The notes beneath the pieces are model-generated. The model searched no databases and had not been told where the DNA came from. It saw only the letters and a program-made list of their open reading frames with translations. A program made the translations under genes and the position numbers. Positions 23,333 to 35,300 of a DNA stretch of 64,000 bases are shown piece after piece (the stretch's first letter is position 1; every line of letters starts with the position of its first letter). Origin of the DNA: Pegea sp. RAD2-039 (taxonomy: Eukaryota > Chordata > Thaliacea > Salpida > Salpidae); assembly GCA_034620365.1 (NCBI GenBank), contig JAQGEQ010000017.1:1-64000 (forward strand), given 5' to 3'.

Positions 23333-26300
23333 ATGTTTTTCAAGCAGTTAAAGCTGCTTTTGTGGAAAAACTGGATCCTACGAAAACGACATTGGGTAAT
23401 TCTTCTTAATGACGTCACCTAGATGACGTCATAACGCTTAACTTCATCTACAGCTTCGCACTGTGATCGAGATCTTGTGGCCAACTTTTCTCTTTGCAAT
23501 CATCGTCGGAATCAGAAAAAGTCAAAATGTTACCAACCAATCCGAATGTAAGCTCGCCTAGCACGTGACTCATCTAACCACGTGACTTATCTAACCACGT
23601 GACTCATCTAACCACGTGACTCATCTAACCACGTGACTTATCTAACCACGTGACTCATCTAACCACGTGACTCATCTGACCACGTGACTCATCTAACCAC
23701 GTGACTCATCTAACCACATGACTCATCTAACCACGTGACTCATCTGACCACGTGACTCATCTAACCACGTGACTCATCTAACCACGTGACTCATCTAACC
23801 ACGTGACTTATCTAACCACGTGACTCATCTAACCACGTGACTCATCTAACCACGTGACTTATCTAACCACGTGACTCATCTAACCACGTGACTCATCTGA
23901 CCACGTGACTCATCTAACCACGTGACTCATCTAACCACATGACTCATCTAACCACGTGACTCATCTGACCACGTGACTCATCTAACCACGTGACTCATCT
24001 AACCACGTGACTCATCTAACCACGTGACTCATCTAATCACGTGACTCATCTAACCACGTGACTCATCTAACCACGTGACTCATCTGACCACGTGACTCAT
24101 CTAACCACGTGACTCATCTAACCACATGACTCATCTAACCACGTGACTCATCTGACCACGTGACTCATCTAACCACGTGACTCATCTAACCACATGACTC
24201 ATCTAACCACGTGACATCTGTAGGTCATTACCCTGCAAGAGCAATGCCTTCTGCTGGAGTATATCCTTGGATGAAGAGCATCATCTGTGATCTTTCGAAT
24301 CCCTGCTTCCCGACTGAACTACCTTCAGAAGTCCCTGGAAGCATCAATGATCTCTCAAACTCAACGTCAGTTCCAATCTCTTCTCAAAGATCTACTTCAT
24401 CTCATCATTTGCAGTTTTCGATCATCTTTATCTGAAGCCCTCAATGTTCTGTCCACTGACCCATCAATCCAGCCCACTTTCATCCAATCACGTGATGCAC
24501 TGATGGACATGTGGAAACTAACCACTAAGGTCCTTAATTCTTCTGATCAATTAAATGGTTTGTGATCCTCTACTTCTTCACTGATCTTGAAACGATCTCA
24601 AACTTTTAGTTAAAATCCATGAAATTTATGATGAAGATCAACTGAAGGATTTGATCTTTTCAAATCTTCATCTTCCAGTTAACTTTTCGGAAACTTTTCT
24701 TCACTCTTCCATCTCAATCCGGGAGGTTAGAGATCAACTTCTTGATCAGCATCCTCATCTTCTATTTACAGTTAGCGCAATTTCCATTTCTCTTACGTCG
24801 TCATGACAACGTCTGTAATGCAACGATCCTGTCTGACGTCATCACGTTACAACCTGATAGCATTAGTATGAGTAAAGTTGCCGGACACTTGTGCAGCTTG
24901 GACCAAGACCAGTTAAATTCACTGTCCATGTTCTTGGCCACAAAAGTGGACAGTCAGAAGTTACTTTCAGTCAGTTCTATTTTTGACCATTTTTTTTAAT
25001 TAATTGAAAATTTGTTTGAATTTCAGAGTTTACAAAAAGAAGCGTTTAACAAAGGGGTTCTTGGGGCTGTTGACTTTTTACGAATTTTCGGCGACGTTCA
25101 GACATTGAGGAGAAACCAGAGAAAGCTGGAACCTTTAATCGTCACTTTACAACCTTTTATTGACCTGTTAACTGAGTTTTCACGTGATAGCAAGCAGAAG
25201 AGTTTTGTAAGCAGAAGCACTTTTAACAACATGTTTGATGTAAGTTGAAAAGTTGTTAAAATTTTACAATTTTCTTCTCATAAAATTTCACGTCAATTTT
25301 TTATTGACTTAAAATTTAATTAAAAAATTTTGTAGAATTTTTGTGGCCATCCAAAATCTGAAAAACCGTCGTTTATTACTGCTTTTCTCAAATCAGACCA
25401 ACCATTTGCTGATTTCATGAACACACAAAAGTAAAGTTTGTTTTCATAAAAATCTTCGGTTAATAATTAGTCACTATCTAAGCTAACAACAATCATCATT
25501 TATTTTACAGAGTTTCAAATGAAAACTTTTGTGTAAACTTAACTAACTTCTTAGAGTCGAATGAAGATACTAAAGTAATTTGGGAAACTGTTAAGCCGTT
25601 GTTGCTTGGTTAGCACCTTTTTCAAATCAAATATTATTTATTAATAATTATTTCATTCAGGAAAAGTTACTTATACACCAAATACTGAGTTGATTGTAAA
25701 AGTTATTAAAGAAGCAAATGCAACCTTTGAAGCCATTTCATCTATAGTCCAATTTGGTAGTGACTGGTCTAATTTGATTAGTCCAATCATAAATGAGCAG
25801 TTGAACAACTGGTTTGGGGTAATTCCCTCACTAACAACATCACAAATATTCAAGCTTCTGCTTTTAGGGGTCAGATGATGAAAATATAAAACCAGAAGAT
25901 ATTTTAGAACTTGTAAAAATATTCGGGTTACCAGACAATCAAGTTCTGCTTCTACAATCTCTTCTTGATGAAGAGACTTTGAAAGATTTATTTGAAGAGT
26001 TGAACAAAGGAATTCTGTTTGTCACAAAAGTTCTTAAATGTGTTGAATTGGATAAATTTGAAGGTTTCGATTCAGAATATGAGTTGGAAAAAGCTTCAAT
26101 GGAAAGAACTAAGAATAGTAGCTTATGGGGAGGTTTGCTTCTAAGTTTGAAATTTTAAAATAATCTCAATTCTCCGAATTTTCAAATTTAAAAATATTTG
26201 CTTCAGAAATTCGAAACTTTTAAATCTAGCTGTTTTCTGAATATTTATTTAGATGATAAATTTTTTTTTCAAACTAATTTGTCAAAAGTTCAAGTTTTAG

Positions 26301-29300
26301 GATATTGCATCATTTAGATGAAATATGTTCTCGAAAAACAAACAAAACTACTCTGCTAGTTGCTAACATCATTTTCTTCTTGTTTTTTTGTTGACTTACA
26401 TTTTTAAAAATCTGAAAAGATTTATTTTTCGTCAAACATTTTCAAAATTTATTTTTGAAACTTTTCGACTTTTTCTGATTCATTTGAAATTTTTTTAATT
26501 TTTAGGAGTTGTTTTCGAAGTCACAGACTCATCAACTCAACTCCCTAACCTCATCAAATATAAGATTCGTCAAGACACAACCGTCGTAACCAAAACCAAT
26601 ATCATTCAAAGTTTGTAAGTTTGCCTTTCATCATTTAAACAATGATCTTCATCTTCTTGATCTGTTTTCTTCTGTAAGTTTTTGGCGTCCAGGTTCTCTC
26701 TCGTCTTCTATTCAAATCAGTTATTACTCTCGAGGATTTATTCATCTTCAAGACTTGATTGAGAGATCATTATTGATGAGCTTCACAGGTAAAAGCAACA
26801 TTAGTGCTGGAATCTTCCTCCAAAACTTCCCGTATCCCTGTTACACTGATGACAAGTAAGTCTCGATCCATTTTCAACCTTTTTCTTCGAAGTGGGAATC
26901 CCCGGGCCCTTTTTCTTTCCGATGCGTTTCCCAGATTTTGATTGGCTGTAACATCTATCATTCGCGTAGCTATTGGCAACCAGGAGCAAATGATGAAGGA
27001 AGTAGCAACCAGATGGCTTATTACTCAGCTGGTTTTCTAGCTTTGCAAGACTTGATTGAGAAATCGTCGACAAAAATCAAATTATCTGAATTTGGAGTCG
27101 CTGATTCCACTTCACAATCTCCCGGTATCTATCTACAGGAGTTCCCTTACCCTTGCTACACACTAGATGAGTAAGCCCCTTGCTTAGTGATGATGACGTC
27201 ACTGCAAATAATTGATGACGTCATCTCCGCGCTCCAATCAAACCTTTAATTGAAATTAATTGAGGGAAATTGCCAGAATCAGTTTGCTTTTAATCACTTC
27301 AGTTGATGTCATCATTGATGTCTGTTCATCTGTAGATTCCTTCAGTACCTCTCCAACCTCCTTTCATTGATGATGACTCTCGCTTGGATCTATTCTGTTT
27401 GTATCATCGTCAAAAATATTGTTTATGAGAAAGAACAACGTCTCAAAGAGGTAAATTTTCTTCTTCAGAACCTCTGTCAGTGATCCTTGATCTTGTGCAG
27501 GTGATGAAGATGATGGGATTAAGTAATTCTGTCCACTGGGTGGCGTGGTTCATCAACGCTTTCTCGCTCATGTTCATATCGAGCTTGTTGCTGATGATGA
27601 TACTTCGAGTAAATCTTCATCTTTTCATCTTCTGATCTTCATCTTCTGATCTTCATCTTCTAATCTTCATCTTCTGATCTTCATCTTCTGATCTTCATCT
27701 TTTGATCTTCATCTTTTGATCCACAGCTTGGAGGAGTAACTCCGTACAGTGATCTTTTTATCCTCCTCGTTTGGTTGTGTGCTTTCGCTTTTGCAACCAT
27801 CTCTCAGTGCTTCCTCATCTCTTGTTTCTTCACCAAGTAACCAACTTCATTTATGACGTCATCATGACGTCATCATGACGATGTGTTGTGCTCAGGGCGA
27901 ATCTAGCAGCTGCGTGTGCAGGAATTATCTATTTTCTTCTCTACATTCCCTACAATATGGTTTATACTTTCGATAGCAAGATGACTTTCACTACGAAGAT
28001 GATTGCTGTAAGAAGTCACGTGACTCAACCTTCTTTTCAAGCTTCTTTTTAGTGTCTCCTGTCTTCCGTGTCGTTTGGATATGGAGCGCAATACATCGCC
28101 AACTACGAGATGTCCGGAGAAGGAATCCAGTTTTCGAACTGGGATAAAAGCGCCGACCCCACTGATGACTTCAACTTTGCTCTTAGTCTTCTGATGATGA
28201 TAGTGGATGGAGTCGTTTATCTCATCATCATGTGGTACTCCGCTTCTTCGGATTTGTCAACTAGTCACGTGACCTCGTTCGTCTAAGGTACGTTGAAAAT
28301 GTCTTTCCGGGAACATATGGGGTTCCAAAGAAGTGGAACTTCTTTCTGACGCGATCTCATTGGTGTGGAGGACATGTTAGTGATGGAAACATGACGTCAT
28401 CATCATATGATCCTAGTGATGACGTCACTGAAGAGATTAAGCTGGAAGATGAACCACAAGATTTGCCACTAGGTGTCAGTCTTCAACGGCTCAGCAAAAC
28501 TTACAGGTTGGAATGACGTCATTGTTCGTGAGGTCACGATTAAAAAAGAGACATTTCAGCAACGGGAAGAAAGCAGTGAAAAATCTGACCATTAATTTGT
28601 ACGAGAATCAGATCAGCAGCTTTCTAGGGCACAATGGGGCCGGAAAAACGACCACAATGTCAATTCTGACTGGTCTCTTTCCGGCTACTAAAGGAACAGC
28701 AAAGATTTATGGAGATGACATTCGTTATCAGATGGACTCAATCCGAAATAAACTTGGATTTTGTCCCCAACACAATGTCCTATTTGGCGAGTAAGTGTTG
28801 GAAGTGATGACGTCATCACGTCGATTAATCGCGTGTTTTGTTGAATAGTTTAACAGTTGAAGAACATTTGATGTTGTATGCTGGTTTGAAAACAGGACAG
28901 ACTAACAACAAGATTGAAATTGAACAAATGTTAAAAGATGTAGGACTTCTTGATAAAAGGAATGAAGTTAGTAAGAACTTATCTGGAGGAATGAAAAGGA
29001 AGTTATCAGTGGCTGTCGCGTTTGTTGGTGGTTCTAGATGTGTAATTCTCGATGAACCAACTGCTGGTTAGTGATTGGTTGATTAAGAGTTGTTGATTTT
29101 GTAATTGAGATCATTTTAGGAGTTGATCCTTATGCCAGAAGAGGAATTTGGGATTTATTGTTGAAATTGAAGAAAAATCGGACAATTATGTTATCAACTC
29201 ATCATATGGATGAAGCAGATCTTCTTGGAGATAGGATTGCGATTATCTCTCAAGTCAGTTTGTTTTCAGCTTGTTTCTGTCGTTTTCAGCTTGTTTCTGT

Positions 29301-32300
29301 CGTTTTCAGCTTGTTTCTGTTGTTTTCAGTTTGTTTATGTCGTTTTCAGCTTGTTTATGTCGTTTTCAGCTTGTTTCTGTTGTTTTCAGCTTGTTTCTGT
29401 CGTTTTCAGCTTGTTTCTGTTGTTTTCAGCTTGTTTCTGTCATTTTCAGCTTGTTTCTGTTGTTTTCAGTTTGTTTATGTCGTTTTCAGCTTGTTTCTGT
29501 CGTTTTCAGCTTGTTTATGTCGTTTTCAGCTTGTTTCTGTTGTTTTCAGTTTGTTTATGTCGTTTTCAGCTTGTTTCTGTTGTTTTCAGTTTGTTTATGT
29601 CGTTTTCAGCTTGTTTCTGTTGTTTTCAGCTTGTTTCTGTCGTTTTCAGCTTGTTTCTGTTGTTTTCAGTTTGTTTATGTCGTTTTCAGCTTGTTTATGT
29701 CGTTTTCAGCTTGTTTCTGTTGTTTTCAGCTTGTTTCTGTTGTTTTCAGCTTGTTTCTGTTGTTTTCAGTTTGTTTATGTCGTTTTCAGCTTGTTTCTGT
29801 TGTTTTCAGCTTGTTTCTGTCGTTTTCAGCTTGTTTCTGTTGTTTTCAGTTTGTTTATGTCGTTTTCAGCTTGTTTATGTCGTTTTCAGCTTGTTTCTGT
29901 TGTTTTCAGCTTGTTTCTGTCGTTTTCAGCTTGTTTCTGTCGTTTTCAGCTTGTTTCTGTTGTTTTCAGTTTGTTTATGTCGTTTTCAGCTTGTTTCTGT
30001 TGTTTTCAGCTTGTTTCTGTTGTTTTCAGCTTGTTTCTGTCGTTTTCAGCTTGTTTCTGTTGTTTTCAGTTTGTTTATGTCGTTTTCAGCTTGTTTCTGT
30101 TGTTTTCAGCTTGTTTCTGTCGTTTTCAGCTTGTTTCTGTCGTTTTCAGTTTGTTTCTGTCATTTTCAGCTTGTTTCTGTTGTTTTCAGTTTGTTTATGT
30201 CGTTTTCAGCTTGTTTCTGTCGTTTTCAGCTTGTTTATGTCGTTTTCAGCTTGTTTCTGTTGTTTTCAGTTTGTTTATGTCGTTTTCAGCTTGTTTCTGT
30301 TGTTTTCAGTTTGTTTATGTCGTTTTCAGCTTGTTTCTGTTGTTTTCAGCTTGTTTCTGTCGTTTTCAGCTTGTTTCTGTTGTTTTCAGTTTGTTTATGT
30401 CGTTTTCAGCTTGTTTATGTCGTTTTCAGCTTGTTTCTGTTGTTTTCAGCTTGTTTCTGTTGTTTTCAGCTTGTTTCTGTTGTTTTCAGTTTGTTTATGT
30501 CGTTTTCAGCTTGTTTCTGTTGTTTTCAGCTTGTTTCTGTCGTTTTCAGCTTGTTTCTGTTGTTTTCAGTTTGTTTATGTCGTTTTCAGCTTGTTTATGT
30601 CGTTTTCAGCTTGTTTCTGTTGTTTTCAGCTTGTTTCTGTTGTTTTCAGTTTGTTTATGTCGTTTTCAGCTTGTTTCTGTCGTTTTCAGCTTGTTTATGT
30701 CGTTTTCAGCTTGTTTCTGTTGTTTTCAGCTTGTTTCTGTTGTTTTCAGTTTGTTTATGTCGTTTTCAGCTTGTTTCTGTTGTTTTCAGTTTGTTTATGT
30801 CGTTTTCAGCTTGTTTCTGTTGTTTTCAGCTTGTTTCTGTCGTTTTCAGCTTGTTTCTGTTGTTTTCAGTTTGTTTATGTCGTTTTCAGCTTGTTTATGT
30901 CGTTTTCAGCTTGTTTCTGTTGTTTTCAGCTTGTTTCTGTTGTTTTCAGTTTGTTTCTGTTGTTTTCAGTTTGTTTATGTCGTTTTCAGCTTGTTTCTGT
31001 TGTTTTCAGTTTGTTTATGTCGTTTTCAGCTTGTTTCTGTTGTTTTCAGCTTGTTTCTGTCGTTTTCAGCTTGTTTCTGTTGTTTTCAGTTTGTTTATGT
31101 CGTTTTCAGCTTGTTTATGTCGTTTTCAGCTTGTTTCTGTTGTTTTCAGCTTGTTTCTGTTGTTTTCAGTTTGTTTATGTCGTTTTCAGCTTGTTTCTGT
31201 CGTTTTCAGCTTGTTTATGTCGTTTTCAGCTTGTTTCTGTTGTTTTCAGCTTGTTTCTGTTGTTTTCAGCTTGTTTCTGTTGTTTTCAGTTTGTTTATGT
31301 CGTTTTCAGCTTGTTTCTGTTGTTTTCAGCTAGTTTCTGTTGTTTTCAGCTTGTTTCTGTTGTTTTCAGTTTGTTTATGTCGTTTTCAGCTTGTTTATGT
31401 CGTTTTCAGCTTGTTTCTGTTGTTTTCAGCTTGTTTCTGTTGTTTTCAGCTTGTTTCTGTTGTTTTCAGTTTAATTCTATCATTTTCAGCTTGTTTCTGT
31501 TGTTTTCAGCTTGTTTCTGTCGTTTTCAGCTTGTTTTTGTTGTTTTCAGCTTGTTTTATGTCGTTTTCAACTCGTTTCTGTCGTTTCCAGCTTGTTTTAT
31601 GTCGTTTTCAGCTTGTTTCTGTTGTTTTCAGTTTGTTTATGTTGTTTTCAGCTTGTTTCTGTTGTTTTCAGCTTGTTTCTATCGTTTTCAGCTTGTTTCT
31701 GTCGTTTTCAGCTTGTTTCTGTTGTTTTCAGTTTGTTTATGTCGTTTTCAGCTTGTTTCTGTCGTTTTCAGCTTGTTTTTTGTCGTTTTCAGCTTGTTTC
31801 TGTTGTTTTCAGCTTGTTTCTGTTGTTTTCAGCTTGTTTCTGTTGTTTTCAGTTTAATTCTATCATTTCAGCTTGTTTCTGTTGTTTTCAGCTTGTTTCT
31901 GTCGTTTTCAGCTTGTTTTTGTTGTTTTCAGCTTGTTTTATGTCGTTTTCAACTTGTTTCTGTCGTTTCCAGCTTGTTTTATGTCGTTTTCAGCTTGTTT
32001 CTGTCGTTTTCAGCTTGTTTCTGTTGTTTTCAGTTTGTTTATATCGTTTTCAGCTTGTTTATGTCGTTTTCAGCTTGTTTCTGTTGTTTTCAGCTTGTTT
32101 CTGTTGTTTTCAGCTTGTTTCTGTTGTTTTCAGTTTAATTCTATCATTTTCAGCTTGTTTCTGTTGTTTTCAGCTTGTTTCTGTCGTTTTCAGCTTGTTT
32201 TTGTTGTTTCAGCTTGTTTTATGTCGTTTTCAACTCGTTTCTGTCGTTTCCAGCTTGTTTTATGTCGTTTTCAGCTTGTTTCTGTTGTTTTCAGTTTGTT

Positions 32301-35300
32301 TATGTTGTTTTCAGCTTGTTTCTGTTGTTTTCAGCTTGTTTCTATCGTTTTCAGCTTGTTTCTGTCGTTTTCAGCTTGTTTATGTCGTTTTCAGCTTGTT
32401 TCTGCTGTTTTCAGCTTGTTTATGTCGTTTTCAGCTTGTTTCTGCTGTTTTCAGCTTGTTTTATGTTTGTTGCAGGGAAAACTGAAATGTTGTGGATCTT
32501 CTTTATTTCTTAAAAGATGCTATGGATCGGGTTACTACGTCACAATGATCAAAAGTAAAGATGAAGATCAAAACGCTGTTGATATCAAATTCAATAAATC
32601 AAATTTGGTTTGTTAAAAATGTCCAAAAAAAACATTTTCTGATCTTTTATTGATCTTCATCAGCTCCTTGATTCTGGATCTAACTCTGGATCATCATTTC
32701 AATCTTCAAATTCATCTCAATCCAATTCTTCAAGATCTTCAAGTTTGCTTATTTACATTTCCAACACGAACTTATTTCCTTCTCTTCAGCTCCATCTAAC
32801 GGAAATCTGAATTTATTGAAATTAGTAAAAGAAGTGATACCAGAGATGAAACTTCACGAAGAAACAGCGCGCGAACTCACAATTGTTCTTCCTTACTCTG
32901 CTCACGATCGGTTTGATCCTTCGTTCCACTTCACTGATTTTACTCATCGAGTCCTTCGCGCAGATTCTCGTCTCTTTTCTCCAAACTTGATGACGTCAAA
33001 ATCGTATATGGCGTCACTGACACGAGCCTTGAAGAGATCTTTCTGGGAGTCGCCGAAAATCCATCTTTTGAAGATCCCAAATCCTCATCTTCTAAATGTC
33101 AGTTTATGACGCGTTCATCGCGTTGTGATGACGTCACAACTCTCATTGACAGGTTGCTGCTTACCGAGTCGAAGACCAAAGATATTGTCAACAAGTGATG
33201 ACGTCATCGCGACCTCACGCACAAATCCTAATTACTTTGGTAAATTGCACTTGCTCGCGTCATTGATGACGTCACATCATTGATGACGTCACATGATTTG
33301 TTGGTGATTTGTTAATTTGCATGAAACACTAATTTTAATTTCTCTTGCAATCCGATAATTGCAAAGATCTGAATCCTTAGGATCGGATGTTGCAGCAACG
33401 GATGAAACTCGGCAATTACTGGTTGCTAAGAGCGTCATGCACGCCGGTAATTTTTTTTAATTTTTCTTTCTGCTCATTTGTTCGTAAAAAATCACTGAAT
33501 GACGTCATGATTTGATTCGAGTATAACTGTGAATGACGTCACAAGTTTGTTGTTCACGTGATGACGTCACTGTCGTTAGGTGGCGCTGTAAACCCGAACT
33601 ACGAAATCTCGATTGATAGTGATGTTGATGACGTCACTGGATTTGATTCTTCTCAAAGTACAGGATCATATCGAGTGGAAGGATTCGATCTTGGGAAGCA
33701 GCAATTTAAGGCCCTCTTCTTGAAACGATTCCACTACGCCAGGTTCTTTCCGATCTTCATCTTTAGATCAACATCCAATCTCGATCTTTTAGACGCAATC
33801 GCAAAGGCATCATCGCGCAGATCATTGTTCCCGCGATCTTTGTCGCGATTGCTCTCGCATTCACTCTAATTGTCCCAGACATCGCAGACATGCCACCTCT
33901 GGAGCTACAACCGTGGATGTATGGGTCCACAAATGTCTTCTATAGGTCAGTCCCACCATCACTGGTCAGCAACTCAACATTTGCCTTCTATAGCAACGAT
34001 GACGTCACCAGCGCGCGTAACAATCAATTAGAAGCCTCGTTGTTAGCCAGTCCTGGTCTTGGCAATCGATGTGTCCGTGATTACGAGCCCACTAATTGGG
34101 ACAAACGTCCCATTCAATGTCCTGACATTAATAGTGGTCAGCTGACTTTTTAAACACGTGATCGATTTTGATTATATGACGTCATCAGATCAGATGCAGT
34201 GGATGATGGATGATGACGTCAGAGGTTTGAGCAAGTTTGAAGATGATTATGAAAGTGATGACGTATGCACTTGTACGGGTCCAGGCTCGCGCGTTTTGCT
34301 CGCAGGTCGGTAACCATAGCAACCAATTGGCTCGCATCTTATGGTCTATTACAGAATGTATAAATGGGACAAACGGAAGTCCAACTCCGAAGCAGACCAC
34401 CTGGACCAGTGACGTCATGTACAATATGACCGGAAGGAATACTTCTGATTGGCTCGTCAAAACTGTTGACAGGTGATTTCCCGTTGATGACGTATCGCGG
34501 TGATGACGTCATCGTGCTACAGATTCATCCAGCAACGTTATGGAGGTTTATCAATTGGTGAGATCTACAAACCATTCATCAGCAAGTCACAACTCAATGA
34601 CGTCATTGAAGTAATCGAGAAGCTTTTCAATGTGACGTATAATGGAAGTTTAGTTGATCAGTATGATGTCTTCGTCAATCAGAAGAACAATAAAGTTAGA
34701 ATCACTAGTTGCTGATTGGCTGGTTGCTGATTGGCTGCTGATTGGTTGATCGCTGATTGGCTGGTTGCTGATTGGTTGGTTGCTGGTTGCTGATTGGTTG
34801 TTTGCTGATTGGCTGGTTGCTGATTGGCTGGTTGCTGATTGGTTGGTTGCTGATTGGTTGGTTGCTGGTTGCTGATTGGTTGTTTGCTAATTGGCTGGTT
34901 GCTGATTGGTTGTTTGCTGATTGGCTGGTTGCTGATTGGCTGGTTGCTGGTTGGCTGGTTGCTGATTGGCTGGTCGCTGATTGGTTGGTTGCTGATTGGC
35001 TGGTTGCTGAATAATTGGTTGCTGATTGGTTGGTTGCTGATTGGCTGGTTGCTGATTGGTTGGTTGATGATTGGTCGGTTGCTGATTGGCTGATTGCTGG
35101 TTGGTTGTTTGCTGATTGGCTGGTTGCTGATTGGTTAGTTGCTGATTGGCTGGTTGCTGATTGGTTGGTCGCTGATTGGTTGGTTGCTGATTGGCTGGTT
35201 GCTGGTTGGTGATTGGCTGGTTGCTGATTGGCTGGTTGCTGATTGGTTGGTTGCTGATTGGTTGGTTGCTGATTGGCTGGTTGCTGATTGGCTGGTTGCT

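Noticed and set aside
29158..32616. Very long open frames (700-950 codons) of Phe/Ser/Cys-rich repeats
   Set aside because: They arise only because the 20-bp unit of the ABCA intron minisatellite lacks stop codons; the flanking exons splice cleanly around the array.
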